A DNA stretch of 64,000 nt from Isoptericola sp. AK164 (GTDB lineage Bacteria > Actinomycetota > Actinomycetes > Actinomycetales > Cellulomonadaceae). The DNA is taken from the NCBI RefSeq assembly GCF_029643425.1, contig NZ_CP119106.1:62001-126000 (forward strand). Reading direction: 5' to 3'. The notes below the pieces were generated by a model. It had not been told where the DNA came from. It saw nothing but the letters and a program-made list of their open reading frames with translations, and did no database searches. How positions within the stretch are numbered: the first letter of the stretch is position 1; each line of letters begins with the position of its first letter. Made by a program: the position numbers and the translations under genes. Shown here piece by piece: positions 10,289 through 19,480 of this stretch.

Positions 10289-10482
10289 GGGTCGGCTTTC
10301 GGTGAGCGGGGTCAGGGCAGGCTGGAACCCGGGCCCCGCGCCGACCGGCCGATCCCGGCTGTCAGCGTCGTGGGGCCCGCGGGGCGGCGTCGGCCGAGCA
10401 GGCCTCCGCGGCCACCCCGCTCCCTGTGACGCGCTGCATCACTCGCTCCTCGGTGTCGGACTCTCCGGTGGCCCACCCGGAC

Positions 10483-10519
10483 GGCGGGCCGCCTGCGATC
10501 GTCACACAGGCGGCCCGCC
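10483..10519 (-). terminator. Terminator of the metF-metE operon
   Basis: GGCGGGCCGCCTG (10483-10495) and CAGGCGGCCCGCC (10507-10519) form a perfect 13-bp stem with an 11-nt loop, about 40 nt downstream of the metE stop. The remainder of 10289-10482 shows no supported gene. Confidence 0.75.
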
Positions 10520-10560
10520 ACGTCCAGGCCGTTCTCCCGAGCCGTCGGCCCCGCGAGCGG

Positions 10561-13011
10561 TCAGAGGCCGGCGCGCACCGTCCGCGCCGCCTCGACGAGG
10601 TGCCGCAGCGACGGCTCGACCTCGGCGTACCCGCGGGTCTTGAGCCCGCAGTCGGGGTTGACCCACACCAGCGCCGGGTCGATCGACGACGCCGCGAGCC
10701 CGAGCAGCTCGGTGACCTCCGCCGTCGACGGCACCCGGGGGGAGTGGATGTCGTAGACGCCGGGGCCGACGCCGCGGGCGTACCCGGCCTCGTGCAGCTC
10801 GGGGACGACCTCCATGCGTGAGCGCGCCGCCTCGATGGAGGTCACGTCGGCGTCCAGGCCGTCGATCGCGCCGATGACCTCGCCGAACTCGGAGTAGCAC
10901 AGGTGGGTGTGCACCTGGGTCGACGCGGCGGCCCCGGCCGTGGCCAGGCGGAACGACCCCACCGACCACGCCAGGTAGGCGGGCTGGTCCGCGCGCCGCA
11001 GCGGCAGCAGCTCGCGCAGCGCCGGCTCGTCCACCTGGACGACGGCGGTCCCGGCGGCCTCGAGGTCGCTCACCTCGTCGCGCAGGGCGAGCGCCACCTG
11101 GTTCGCGGTGTCCGCCAGGGGCTGGTCGTCGCGCACGAACGACCAGGCCAGGATCGTCACCGGCCCCGTGAGCATGCCCTTGACCGGCTTCGACGTCAGG
11201 GACGCGGCGTACCGGGTCCACTCGACCGTCATCGGCGCCGGGCGGGTCACGTCACCCCACAGGATCGGCGGGCGCACGCACCGCGACCCGTAGGACTGCA
11301 CCCAGCCGAGGTCCGTCGTCGCGAACCCGTCGAGCAGCTCGGCGAAGTACTGGACCATGTCGTTGCGCTCCGGCTCGCCGTGCACGAGCACGTCGAGGCC
11401 GACGTCCTCCTGCAGCGCGACGACGCGGGCGATCTCCTCGCGCATCGCGGTGCGGTAGGCGTCGTCGGCCAGCTCGCCCTTCGCCCACGCGGACCGGGTC
11501 CGGCGGATCTCGGGGGTCTGCGGGAACGACCCGATCGTCGTCGTCGGCAGCAGCGGCAGGTCGAGGCGGTCGCGCTGGGCGGCGACGCGCTCGGTGTGCG
11601 CACCCCGCTCGAAGTCGGCCGGGGCGAGGGCGGCCAGGCGCTCGCGCACGGCGGGGACGACGACGCCGGCTGCGGCGGCGCGGTCGGCCAGCGCGGCGCT
11701 CGCCTCGTCGAGCTCGGTGCGCACGGACTCCGGTCCGTCGGCGATCGCCCGGGCGAGCACGGTGACCTCGGCGACCTTCTGGTCGGCGAAGGCCAGCCAC
11801 CGCCGCAGCGCCGGGGTGCGGCCCGCGCGCTCGGCCGCGGGGCCGTCCCAGGTCTCGTCGTCGACGTCGTGCGGGACGTGCAGCAGGGACGTCGAGGTGC
11901 CGACGGCGAGCGATCCGGCGCCGAGCCCGCGCAGGGCGTCGAGGGTGCCGAGGCGCGCGGCGAGGTCGGTGCGCCACACGTTGTGCCCGTCGACGACGCC
12001 GGCCACGAGCGTCTTGCCGGCCAGGCCCGGCACGGTCCCGTCGGGGCCGGACCCGGTGGGCACCGCGCCCTTGACCAGGTCGATCGCGATCGCGTCGACG
12101 TCGGTCGCGGCCAGCAGGGCGAGCCCGTCCCGCGCCGGTGCGCCGTCGGCGCCCGCGGTGGCCAGCCCGCCGAAGGGCGCGGCCACGAGGATGCGCGGCC
12201 GCTCCGGGGTGACGTCGAGGGCGTCGTCCGCCGACGCGGGCGCGAGGTCGGTCGCCAGGGCGCGGTAGGCCGACGTGATCGCGGCGTCGACCCGCGCCGG
12301 ATCGGCGTCCACGGTGTCCGCCACGAGCACGGGCTCGTCGAGCTGGACCCACGGCACGCCCACGGCGGCCAGTGCGCGCAGCAGCTCGGCGTACGCGGCC
12401 ACGACGTCGTCGAGCCGGTCGAGCGGGTGGAACCCGTCACCGGCGTCGTCGGCCGCCTTCGACAGGGCGAGGAACGTCACCGGGCCGACGAGCGTCGGGC
12501 GCGTGGTGACGCCGGCCTCCTTGGCCTCGGCGTACTCGCGCACGATGCGGTGGTCGGCGAACGAGATCGGCGTCGCCTCGCTGATCTCGGGGACGAGGTA
12601 GTGGTAGTTCGTGTCGAACCACTTGGTCATCTCCAGCGGGGCGTCCTCGCCGCGGCCGCGGGCGACGGTGAAGTAGCCGTCCAGGTCGAGGGAGTCGTCC
12701 TCGTCGTCGATCAGGTCCCGGAACCGGGCCGGGACGGCGCCGAGCAGCGCGACGACGTCGAGCACCTGGTCGTAGTAGGAGAAGGTCCCGGGGACGGACC
12801 CGTCGTCGGGGTCGAGGCCGAGCGCGACGAGCCGCTGCACGGTCTCGCGGCGCAGGGCGCCGGCGGCGACCTCGAGGTCGACGACGTCGGTGCGGCCGGC
12901 CCAGTAGGCCTCGACGGCGCGCTTGAGCTCGCGGCGACGGCCGATCCGCGGGTAGCCGAGGATCGTGCCGCGGGTGAACGGTGTGGTGTCGGTGGGGGTC
13001 GGAGAGGTCAT
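10561..13011 (-). CDS. metE: Cobalamin-independent methionine synthase
   Basis: 816 residues, somewhat longer than the E. coli enzyme (753). Transfers the methyl group from 5-methyltetrahydropteroyl-glutamate to homocysteine. The zinc ligands are visible as H703 and C705 in [11 protein letters not shown] and C788 in NPDCGLKTR; all are shifted by 62 from the E. coli positions 641, 643 and 726. The N-terminal substrate motif [12 protein letters not shown] is at the start. ATG at 13011 is chosen because AAAGGA precedes it by 6 nt; longer readings upstream are the shadow of metF. It lies 92 nt downstream of metF, under the same riboswitch. Confidence 0.97.
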   Translation of the reverse strand: MTSPTPTDTTPFTRGTILGYPRIGRRRELKRAVEAYWAGRTDVVDLEVAAGALRRETVQRLVALGLDPDDGSVPGTFSYYDQVLDVVALLGAVPARFRDLIDDEDDSLDLDGYFTVARGRGEDAPLEMTKWFDTNYHYLVPEISEATPISFADHRIVREYAEAKEAGVTTRPTLVGPVTFLALSKAADDAGDGFHPLDRLDDVVAAYAELLRALAAVGVPWVQLDEPVLVADTVDADPARVDAAITSAYRALATDLAPASADDALDVTPERPRILVAAPFGGLATAGADGAPARDGLALLAATDVDAIAIDLVKGAVPTGSGPDGTVPGLAGKTLVAGVVDGHNVWRTDLAARLGTLDALRGLGAGSLAVGTSTSLLHVPHDVDDETWDGPAAERAGRTPALRRWLAFADQKVAEVTVLARAIADGPESVRTELDEASAALADRAAAAGVVVPAVRERLAALAPADFERGAHTERVAAQRDRLDLPLLPTTTIGSFPQTPEIRRTRSAWAKGELADDAYRTAMREEIARVVALQEDVGLDVLVHGEPERNDMVQYFAELLDGFATTDLGWVQSYGSRCVRPPILWGDVTRPAPMTVEWTRYAASLTSKPVKGMLTGPVTILAWSFVRDDQPLADTANQVALALRDEVSDLEAAGTAVVQVDEPALRELLPLRRADQPAYLAWSVGSFRLATAGAAASTQVHTHLCYSEFGEVIGAIDGLDADVTSIEAARSRMEVVPELHEAGYARGVGPGVYDIHSPRVPSTAEVTELLGLAASSIDPALVWVNPDCGLKTRGYAEVEPSLRHLVEAARTVRAGL

Positions 13012-13103
13012 GAGCAGTCCTTTCGCGGGCACGCGGGCGGCCTCTGGGGACGACGGCGCACCCCGGCGACGCGGTCGGCGGCGCGGGGGAGCGGCACGTC
13101 GGG

Positions 13104-14120
13104 TCAGGGGACGGCCGGTGCGGGGGTCGGGATGCTCGGTACCCACGGCCGGCCGGCCAGGTCTCGGACGTCGGGCGCTGCGTCGTCGGGCGTCGTCGTC
13201 CGGCCGCCGAGGTGAACACCCTCGAGCAGGTCCAGAGCGGGGCGGTACTTGTTGAACGTGTACACGTGCAGGCCGGGGGCGCCGGCGTCGAGCACGCGCT
13301 GGGCGAGCTCGGTGCCGTACGCGGTCCCGTAGGCGTACTGCGCCTCCGGGTCCGGCCGGGCGTCCAGGGCGTCCAGCAGGTGCTGGGGCGCCTGGACGCC
13401 GGTGAGCTCCTCGACACGACGGAGCCGACGTGGCTCGGTCGTGGGCAGCAGCCCGGCGAGGATCGGGATCGTCACGCCGGCCGCGCGGGCCTCGGCGACG
13501 AAGTCGGTGTACGAGTCGGCCTCGTAGAAGAACTGGGTGATGGCGAAGGAGGCGCCGGCCTGCTGCTTCTCCAGCAGGCGGTGCACCTCCTGGGTGCGGG
13601 TCGTCCCGGCCTGGACGTTGCCGTCGGGGAAGGTGGCCACCGCGATCGTCAACGGGCGGGCGGCGCCGCGCACGGCGGCGGCCGGGTCCGCGGCGCAGCG
13701 GCGGGCCTCGACCTCGCGCAGCAGGTGCACGAGCTCCACGGCCGAGTGCACGCCGCCGGCCGGGGGGCGCCAGTCGGGCTGGTCCTGCGGCGGGTCGCCG
13801 CGCAGCGCGAGGAACGACCGCACGCCGGCCTCGAGGAACTCGTCGACGACCTCCGAGACGTTCTCCCGCGAGGCGCCCACGCAGGTCAGGTGGGCGATCG
13901 GCAGCACCGGAGTGCCGGCCAGCAGGCGGGAGACGACGTCGCGGGCGGTGTCGCGGTCGCCGCCGCCGGCGCCGTAGGTCACCGAGACGAAGTCGGGGCG
14001 CGCGGCCACGAGCCGGCGTGCCGTCTCCCAGAACCTGGGTGCGGCGTCGGGCCGCCGCGGCGGCATGAGCTCGAAGCTCACCGTCGGGCGGTACGGGTAC
14101 GTCGGTGCCTCGGCGACCAT
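13104..14120 (-). CDS. metF: Methylenetetrahydrofolate reductase
   Basis: 338 residues. FAD-dependent reduction of 5,10-methylene-THF to 5-methyl-THF, the methyl donor used by the adjacent MetE. Typical segments: [10 protein letters not shown] at the N-terminus, [37 protein letters not shown], and [16 protein letters not shown]. First gene of the metF-metE operon. The ATG sits a few bases after the SAM-clan riboswitch, whose 3' end contains the GGAG ribosome-binding site. Repression by S-adenosylmethionine at translation initiation is therefore expected. Confidence 0.97.
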   Translation of the reverse strand: MVAEAPTYPYRPTVSFELMPPRRPDAAPRFWETARRLVAARPDFVSVTYGAGGGDRDTARDVVSRLLAGTPVLPIAHLTCVGASRENVSEVVDEFLEAGVRSFLALRGDPPQDQPDWRPPAGGVHSAVELVHLLREVEARRCAADPAAAVRGAARPLTIAVATFPDGNVQAGTTRTQEVHRLLEKQQAGASFAITQFFYEADSYTDFVAEARAAGVTIPILAGLLPTTEPRRLRRVEELTGVQAPQHLLDALDARPDPEAQYAYGTAYGTELAQRVLDAGAPGLHVYTFNKYRPALDLLEGVHLGGRTTTPDDAAPDVRDLAGRPWVPSIPTPAPAVP

Positions 14121-14124
14121 GCGT

Positions 14125-14225
14125 CACTCCATCGGGCCTGGTGTTGAGCACCTTCGTCCTCGGGAGGCTTCCGTCGGAGAACGGGTTGCTGCGGCGTCGT
14201 CGAGCCAGGACTCTCGGCCGCTCTG
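14125..14225 (-). promoter_or_regulatory. SAM-clan riboswitch (SAM-I/IV-like) in the metF leader
   Basis: Read on the minus strand, the leader has GAGAGTCCTGGC, GACGCCGCAGCAACCCG and, after a variable hairpin, GGTGCTCAACACCAGGCC followed by CGATGGAG. This matches the S-box core layout (GGC...AGCAACC...GGTGC..ACCAGG). The last GGAG is the metF ribosome-binding site, suggesting control of translation rather than termination. The exact SAM-I, SAM-IV or SAM-I/IV-variant class cannot be decided by eye. Confidence 0.8.
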
Positions 14226-14241
14226 GATGGCTTGTCGTCCG

Positions 14242-14271
14242 ACCCTACGGGGCAGTTCATCCCGCGGACAA
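14242..14271 (-). promoter_or_regulatory. Promoter of metF-metE
   Basis: On the minus strand, TTGTCC (14271-14266), an 18-bp spacer and TAGGGT (14247-14242). The predicted start near 14235 gives a leader of about 115 nt that is almost entirely the riboswitch. Confidence 0.5.
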
Positions 14272-14326
14272 GCGATGTCGCATGGTGAGACGAATGCGGT
14301 GTGGTGGCTGAACGTGGGGAGGCGGC

Positions 14327-15229
14327 TCAGGGGACGAGCACGACCTTGCCGTCGCCCCGGCCGCTCTCGACCAGCGCGTGGGCGCGTGCCGCCTCGTCGA
14401 GCCGCAGGACCTCGCCGAGCGTCGTGGTGAGGTCGCCGCGCGCGAGGGCGGCGACGTCCTCCGCCAGGGCGTCGCGGTCGCGCCGGGCGCCGGAGCTGAA
14501 GGTGATCCCGAGGTCGGACGCCGCCGGGTCCGCGATGGTGACGATGCGGTCCGTCCCGCCGCGCAGCGTGATCGAGTCGGGCAGGACGCCCGCGCCGGAG
14601 GTGTCCAGCACCGCGTCGACGCCCGACGGCGCCAGGTCCCGCACCCGCTCGACGAGGCCCGGCCCGTAGGTGGTCGCCGTCGCGCCGAGCGTCGTGACGC
14701 GATCCTGCTTCGCCGGCGACGCGGTGCCGATCACCGTCGCACCCCGGCGTCGGGCGAGCTGCACGGCGAGCTCGCCCACCGATCCGGACGCGCCGTGCAC
14801 GAGCAGGGTCTCGCCGTCGGCCACCCCGAGCACACGCAGCGTGCGACGCGCCGTCTCCGCCGAGACCGGCACGGTGACGGCCCGGACCGGGTCGAGGCCG
14901 TCCGGGACCGGGGCGAAGATGGAGGTCAGGGCCAGCTCGGCGTACCCGCCGGTGTCGGCGAACCCGACGACGCGGTCACCGGGCCGCACGTCCGTCACGT
15001 CGTCGCCGACGGCGTCCACGACGCCCGCGACCTCCAGCCCCGGCACGGCGGGGAACTCCGGCAGGGGGACGCCGGGGATCCGGGCGGCGCGGGTCTTGAG
15101 GTCCCAGCCGTTGACGGCGGCTGCCTCGACGCGCACACGGACCTGGCCGGCGGCCGGTTCCGGCGCCGGGACCTCGGCGGGGTGCAGGACCTCGGGTCCG
15201 CCGAGCTCGGTGAACACGATCGCGCGCAC
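14327..15229 (-). CDS. Zinc-free NADP-dependent medium-chain dehydrogenase (quinone oxidoreductase-like)
   Basis: 300 residues. MDR superfamily: GroES-like N-terminal domain (FTELGGPEVLHPAEVPAPEP, VPGLEVAGVVDAVGDDV, PGDRVVGF) and a Rossmann domain with LLVHGASGSVGELAVQLARR near residue 145. The catalytic-zinc cysteine and histidine pattern of alcohol dehydrogenases is absent, placing it with quinone oxidoreductase or enoyl-reductase types. Its substrate is unknown. It is separated from metF by the metF promoter and riboswitch and is transcribed on its own. Divergent from the NYN gene. Confidence 0.88.
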   Translation of the reverse strand: MRAIVFTELGGPEVLHPAEVPAPEPAAGQVRVRVEAAAVNGWDLKTRAARIPGVPLPEFPAVPGLEVAGVVDAVGDDVTDVRPGDRVVGFADTGGYAELALTSIFAPVPDGLDPVRAVTVPVSAETARRTLRVLGVADGETLLVHGASGSVGELAVQLARRRGATVIGTASPAKQDRVTTLGATATTYGPGLVERVRDLAPSGVDAVLDTSGAGVLPDSITLRGGTDRIVTIADPAASDLGITFSSGARRDRDALAEDVAALARGDLTTTLGEVLRLDEAARAHALVESGRGDGKVVLVP

Positions 15230-15369
15230 GGGTTCCTCCTGGGGGCTGCGGACGGCAGGTCCGTCGAGCGTCTCACGACGACGTGACGAGTCCCCGACGG
15301 ACGAGCGGTCAGGGGCGGCGCCGCTGCGCCGGCCGGGCCCGCCGGGCCCTGGGCCGTAGGGTGGGGGCC

Positions 15370-16575
15370 ATGGAACGTGAAGAGCGCCTGGCCGTCTTCC
15401 TCGACTACGAGAACCTGGCGCTCGGCGCCCGGGAGCACCTGGGTGGGATGCAGTTCGACTTCGGTCCGATCGCGGACGCCCTCGCGGTGCGTGGCCGGGT
15501 GGTCACCCGCCGGGCGTACGCCGACTGGTCGTACTTCGACGAGGACCGGCGGATGCTGACCCGCCACCAGGTCGAGCTCATCGAGATGCCGCAGCGCATG
15601 GGCGCCTCGCGCAAGAACGCCGCCGACATCAAGATGGTCGTCGACGCCATCGAGATGGCGTTCGAGCGCGACTACATCACCACGTTCGTCATGTGCACCG
15701 GCGACTCCGACTTCTCGCCGCTGGTCACCAAGCTGCGCGAGCTCGACAAGAACGTCATCGGCGTCGGGGTCGAGAAGTCCACCTCCCGCCTGCTGCCGGG
15801 GGCCTGCGACGAGTTCCTCTTCTACGACCGGCTCGAGGGCGTCGACGTCCCCGACGAGACCGAGCAGACCTCCCGCAAGAAGTCCCCGGGCAAGCGCTCC
15901 GGGGGCTCGACGACGCGTGGCGGCGGGGGACGCCGCGGCACGGCGTCGTCCGGGGCCACCGAGACCGCCGAGGCCCCGTCGTCGGCCGCGAAGAGCCGCC
16001 GGAAGAAGACCGAGCCGACCCCGGAGCCGGCGCCCGAACCCGCCGTCGAGCCCGAGCCCGCTCCGGCACCCGAGGTCGACGAGGACGACGCCCCCGCCGT
16101 CGAGCCGGCGACCATGGAGGTCAAGGTCGCCCAGACGCTCGCCGGGCTGCAGGCCTCCTCGTCCGGGTCGGTGACGGCCTCCCAGCTCAAGCGCACCCTG
16201 GTGCGCAAGGAGCCGACGTTCAGCGAGTCCGACTACGGGTTCCGGACGTTCACCGAGTTCCTGCGGTACCTCGCCGACCGCGACTTCGTCGTCCTCTCCG
16301 ACGGTCCGTCGACCGGCGACCCCGTCGTCGAGCTGCCGGCCCAGCCGGACAGCGCGCACGCCTTCGACCTGCTGCGCGTCGTCGTCGGCGAGACCGGGGG
16401 CAGCACGCCGCTGTCCGGCCTGAAGAACCTGCTGCGCAAGCAGCGCCCCGACTTCTCGGAGAAGGCGCTCGGCTACCGCGGGTTCCTGCAGTTCTGCAAG
16501 GGTGCCGAGGCCGCGGGCGCGGTGCGGCTGGCCTGGGACGACGAGACCGAGGACTACCTCGTCAGCCTGCCCTGA
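15370..16575 (+). CDS. NYN-domain ribonuclease with two OST-HTH (LOTUS) domains
   Basis: 401 residues. Residues 7-155 form a NYN (PIN-like) nuclease domain: FLDYENLA with D12, NAADIKMVVD with D87, and CTGDSDFSPLV with D112 and D114, the acidic metal-binding set. A Lys/Gly/Pro-Glu-rich disordered linker covers about 165-245. Two OST-HTH/LOTUS domains follow at about 248-312 and 328-392, each ending in a YGFRTFTEFLRYL- or LGYRGFLQFCKG-like motif. This architecture suggests an RNase guided to particular RNAs by the LOTUS domains; the target is unknown. The start at 15370 keeps the nuclease motif complete; longer readings upstream lack homology-like features. Confidence 0.92.
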   Translation: MEREERLAVFLDYENLALGAREHLGGMQFDFGPIADALAVRGRVVTRRAYADWSYFDEDRRMLTRHQVELIEMPQRMGASRKNAADIKMVVDAIEMAFERDYITTFVMCTGDSDFSPLVTKLRELDKNVIGVGVEKSTSRLLPGACDEFLFYDRLEGVDVPDETEQTSRKKSPGKRSGGSTTRGGGGRRGTASSGATETAEAPSSAAKSRRKKTEPTPEPAPEPAVEPEPAPAPEVDEDDAPAVEPATMEVKVAQTLAGLQASSSGSVTASQLKRTLVRKEPTFSESDYGFRTFTEFLRYLADRDFVVLSDGPSTGDPVVELPAQPDSAHAFDLLRVVVGETGGSTPLSGLKNLLRKQRPDFSEKALGYRGFLQFCKGAEAAGAVRLAWDDETEDYLVSLP

Positions 16576-16634
16576 CGCCGCGCCGCGAGGTCGGCGCCGA
16601 GGGGCGCGGGGAGTCCCTCGGGCACAATGGTCCG

Positions 16635-17282
16635 GTGACCTACCGCGTCCTGAAGCTCATCCTGTCGCTCCTGGTGTACGTGTTCCTGCGGCCCCAGGTC
16701 AACGGACTGCACAACCTGCCGCGGCGCGGGCCGGTCATCCTCGCGAGCAACCACCTGTCGTTCCTCGACTCGATCATCATCCCGCTGGTGACCCCGCGGC
16801 ACGTCACCTTCATCGCCAAGGCCGAGTACTGGACCGGCCACGGGCTCAAGGGCCGGCTCTCGCGGTGGTTCTTCACCACCATGGGGCACATCCCCGTCGA
16901 CCGGGAGGATCCCCGGGCCGGGCAGCGGTCCCTGCAGGACGCGCTCCAGGTGCTGCAGCGCGGGGACGCCTTCGGCATCTACCCCGAGGGCACGCGGTCC
17001 CGCGACGGGCGGCTGCAGAAGGGGCACACCGGGGTGGCGTGGCTGGCGCTCGCCGGCCCCGCGCCGATCGTGCCCGTGGCGCTGAAGGGGACCGACAAGG
17101 TCCAGCCGGTCGGCAAGCGGCTGCCCCGCCCCTACCGCGGGATCCAGGTCGACTTCGGCTCGCCGATCATGCCGCAGCGCCAGCTCCCCGCCGGCATGCG
17201 ACCGGCGCAGGCGCGCCGCGAGCTGACCGACGAGGTCATGGCGTCGATCCACGCGATGAGCGGCCAGGAGCTCGACGCCTGA
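16635..17282 (+). CDS. 1-acylglycerol-3-phosphate acyltransferase (PlsC-like)
   Basis: 215 residues from a GTG start. Acyltransferase motifs: NHLSFLD (H40 and D45, the catalytic HX4D), HIPVDRE, and YPEGTRS (E118) for phosphate binding. A hydrophobic N-terminal segment (VLKLILSLLVYVFL) anchors it to the membrane. It would add the second acyl chain in phospholipid synthesis, though actinobacteria carry several paralogues and the actual acceptor may differ. Lies 59 nt after the NYN gene on the same strand. Confidence 0.9.
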   Translation: MTYRVLKLILSLLVYVFLRPQVNGLHNLPRRGPVILASNHLSFLDSIIIPLVTPRHVTFIAKAEYWTGHGLKGRLSRWFFTTMGHIPVDREDPRAGQRSLQDALQVLQRGDAFGIYPEGTRSRDGRLQKGHTGVAWLALAGPAPIVPVALKGTDKVQPVGKRLPRPYRGIQVDFGSPIMPQRQLPAGMRPAQARRELTDEVMASIHAMSGQELDA

Positions 17283-17286
17283 CCTC

Positions 17287-17308
17287 CAGGGGCCCCGCCG
17301 GGGCCCTG
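17287..17308. terminator. Stem-loop between convergent plsC-like and App1-like genes
   Basis: CAGGG (17287-17291) pairs with CCCTG (17304-17308) and an inner CCC/GGG helix follows after one mismatch. Located just after the acyltransferase stop and before the stop of the convergent gene. Confidence 0.45.
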
Positions 17309-17317
17309 CCGGGTCGG

Positions 17318-18466
17318 CTACCCGTCCAGCACCCCGGGCAGGCGCCCCAGCCGCTCGGCCAGCACGGCACCGTCGCGGCCCCGGACCACCGGCGTACCGG
17401 GCTCCCCGCCGCCGGCCGGGTCCGCCGTCGTCGGCCCCGTCCCTGGTTGTCCGTGGCCCGCGCCCTCGTGCGCGGCGTCGCTCCCGGCGTCGCTCCCGCC
17501 CGGGTGCGCGACCTGCCGGATCGCGACCGCGCACACCCGGTCCGGCCAGCGCTGCACGGCGTCGGCGTAGATCTCCGGGTCGTGCTGCCCGTCGTCGCCC
17601 ACCAGCAGCCACCGCACGTGCGGGAACCAGGACATGAGCAGGTCGATGCTCGCCCGCTTGTGCTGCGGGCCGCTGCGGAACCATCCCGTCAGGGTCGGCC
17701 CCCAGTCGGTCAGCAGCAGCGGGCCGGCCGGGTAGCCGCTGCGGGCCAGGAAGGCCCGCAGGGCCGCGGCCGTGTTCCACGCCCCGTTGGAGACGTAGAA
17801 GAACCCGGCGTCCGGGTGCGCCTCCTCCAGCGTGCGGTACAGGGCCGCCATCCCCGGCACCGCCCGGCGGGACCCGGCCCGGCGCACGAACGTGTTCCAG
17901 GTGGCCAGCAGCGGGCGGGGGACACCGGTCACCAGGGTGGTGTCGTCGATGTCGCTGACGACGCCGAAGCGTGTCGCGCCGTCGAGCACGAGCAGCGGCG
18001 CCGGGAGCGAGGGCGCCTCCGGCGACTCCAGGCTCGTCAGCACCGCCTCCTGACGCCCGGCCGGCAGCGTGTCCCCCTCCGGCAGCGTGAGCTCGAGGTC
18101 GATGTACCCCGACCGGTCGGTGACGGCGTCGACCTCGTGCGTGCCGACGCGGACCCGGACCGGGCTGTCGGGTGCCGGGACCGTGAGGAAGTGCCGGAAC
18201 CCGCGTCGCAGCGGACGACGGTCGTCCCGCCGCGCCGCGCCGGCGGGAGCGAGCAGCACGCGCGCCATCACCCGCACCTTCTCCGGCGTGCCGTACCCCG
18301 TGTACACGAGCAGGCGCGGGCGCCAGCCGAGCCGGCGCAGCATCCGTCCCACGACGTCGTAGAAGGCGTCCTCGACGACGGCGGCCAGGTGCGGCCGCTG
18401 GGACGGGTGCGCCGTCGGCGCCGCGCGCAGGTCGTGGTGCCGTTCGTGCCCCTCGGATCCGTCCAT
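17318..18466 (-). CDS. App1-like phosphatase (DUF2183) protein
   Basis: 382 residues. The C-terminal App1 catalytic domain contains FGVVSDIDDTTLVTGV, the DxDxT motif of HAD-type phosphatidate phosphatases, followed by FFYVSNGAWNTAAALRAFL and WLLVGDDGQHDPEIY. The N-terminal region (LRRLGWRPRLLVYTGYGTPE, then a beta-rich part) is usual for bacterial DUF2183 proteins. The yeast relative dephosphorylates phosphatidic acid, which fits loosely with the adjacent PlsC-like gene that makes it. ATG at 18466 is chosen over much longer readings that run through the next gene. The C-terminal tail is low-complexity. Confidence 0.85.
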   Translation of the reverse strand: MDGSEGHERHHDLRAAPTAHPSQRPHLAAVVEDAFYDVVGRMLRRLGWRPRLLVYTGYGTPEKVRVMARVLLAPAGAARRDDRRPLRRGFRHFLTVPAPDSPVRVRVGTHEVDAVTDRSGYIDLELTLPEGDTLPAGRQEAVLTSLESPEAPSLPAPLLVLDGATRFGVVSDIDDTTLVTGVPRPLLATWNTFVRRAGSRRAVPGMAALYRTLEEAHPDAGFFYVSNGAWNTAAALRAFLARSGYPAGPLLLTDWGPTLTGWFRSGPQHKRASIDLLMSWFPHVRWLLVGDDGQHDPEIYADAVQRWPDRVCAVAIRQVAHPGGSDAGSDAAHEGAGHGQPGTGPTTADPAGGGEPGTPVVRGRDGAVLAERLGRLPGVLDG

Positions 18467-18542
18467 GGCGACATTCGACCAGGTCGGGAGCGACAGCGCG
18501 CGTTGCGCTGCGCCGTCGCCGTGCCGGTGGAACGATCGGCGC

Positions 18543-19001
18543 ATGGATCTCGCCGAGCTCACGAAACCGACGACCACCTCCCTGCCGCGGACGATCGCCC
18601 GGGTCTGGCTCGGGCTGACCCTGGCCGGCGCCGGCGTCTCGCACCTGACCGTCGCCCGTGAGGAGTTCCAGGCCCAGGTGCCGGGCTGGTTCCCCGTCGA
18701 CGAGGACGTCACCGTGCTCGCCTCGGGCGTGGTGGAGATCGTCGTCGGCGGCTCGCTCGTGGCGCTGTCGCGGTGGAAGGTGGCCGTTGGCCTCGTCGCC
18801 GCGGCGTTCTTCGTCGTGATCTTCCCCGGCAACGTCGCCCAGTGGCTCGAGCACAAGGACGGGTTCGGGCTCGACACCGACGCCAAGCGGTTCGGCCGGC
18901 TGTTCTTCCAGCCGGTGCTCGTGGCGCTCGCCCTGTGGTCGACCGGCGCCTGGGCGGCGACGCGGCGGGCGCTGGACGACGGCCGACGCTCCGACGGGTG
19001 A
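18543..19001 (+). CDS. DoxX-like small membrane protein
   Basis: 152 residues with four hydrophobic helices: TIARVWLGLTLAGAGVSHL, VLASGVVEIVVGGSLVAL, VGLVAAAFFVVIFPGNVAQW, and FFQPVLVALALWSTGAW. The pattern GxxHL...FPGNVAQ is that of DoxX-like/DUF417-like membrane proteins of unknown function. The ATG at 18543 is preferred over a longer reading that overlaps the divergent App1-like gene. The 76-bp gap upstream holds both divergent promoters. Confidence 0.75.
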   Translation: MDLAELTKPTTTSLPRTIARVWLGLTLAGAGVSHLTVAREEFQAQVPGWFPVDEDVTVLASGVVEIVVGGSLVALSRWKVAVGLVAAAFFVVIFPGNVAQWLEHKDGFGLDTDAKRFGRLFFQPVLVALALWSTGAWAATRRALDDGRRSDG

Positions 19002-19030
19002 GCATCCGCCGCCGTGCCTAGCATGCAGCG

Positions 19031-19480
19031 ATGGGTGACACCGACCTGCCCGACGGCGAGCACACGACTCCTCCCGGCGTCTCCGACGCCACGGTCGAGG
19101 CGCTCGGCGCGCTGAGCGAGGCGTTGGAGACGGTCGAGCGCGCCCGTGGCCACCTGTACACGTTCCACCAGCTCACGGGCGAGGCGGACCTGGCGCTCGG
19201 CGCCGCCGTCGACCAGCTCCGTGAGGCCGGGCACGACGACGTCGCGCAGCGGATCGCGGACGACCTCGTCGGCCGCAACGTGCTGCCGGGCCGGTGGACC
19301 TTCCAGATCGTCGAGGACTACGACGACGGGTACTGGCAGGTGTTCCGCGACCACGAGCGGCGTGCCCGCGAGGAGCTCGTCGGAGGCGTCCGGCACCTGG
19401 CCGAGGCGCGGATGAAGCAGGACCGCCGGACCCCCGGGCGCCCGGGGCACGAGGTGTCACCGGCGGACGTCGAGCCCTAA
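19031..19480 (+). CDS. Conserved hypothetical actinobacterial protein
   Basis: 149 residues, soluble and acidic, mostly helical: SEALETVERARGHLYTFHQL, EADLALGAAVDQLREAGHDD, RWTFQIVEDYDDGYWQVF. No function recognised. The compact conserved-looking core with a WTFQIVE-x-YDDGYW motif suggests a real gene. It overlaps the convergent tag gene by 4 bp at the stop codons. Confidence 0.75.
   Translation: MGDTDLPDGEHTTPPGVSDATVEALGALSEALETVERARGHLYTFHQLTGEADLALGAAVDQLREAGHDDVAQRIADDLVGRNVLPGRWTFQIVEDYDDGYWQVFRDHERRAREELVGGVRHLAEARMKQDRRTPGRPGHEVSPADVEP

Noticed and set aside
10561-14151. Apparent 1196-residue fusion reading upstream of metE
   Set aside because: The extra N-terminal part is the out-of-frame shadow of metF; AAAGGA before 13011 and the [12 protein letters not shown] start define metE.
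17318-19450. Long minus-strand reading joining the App1-like gene to the region up to 19450
   Set aside because: It crosses two plus-strand genes; the ATG at 18466 gives the normal DUF2183 protein length.
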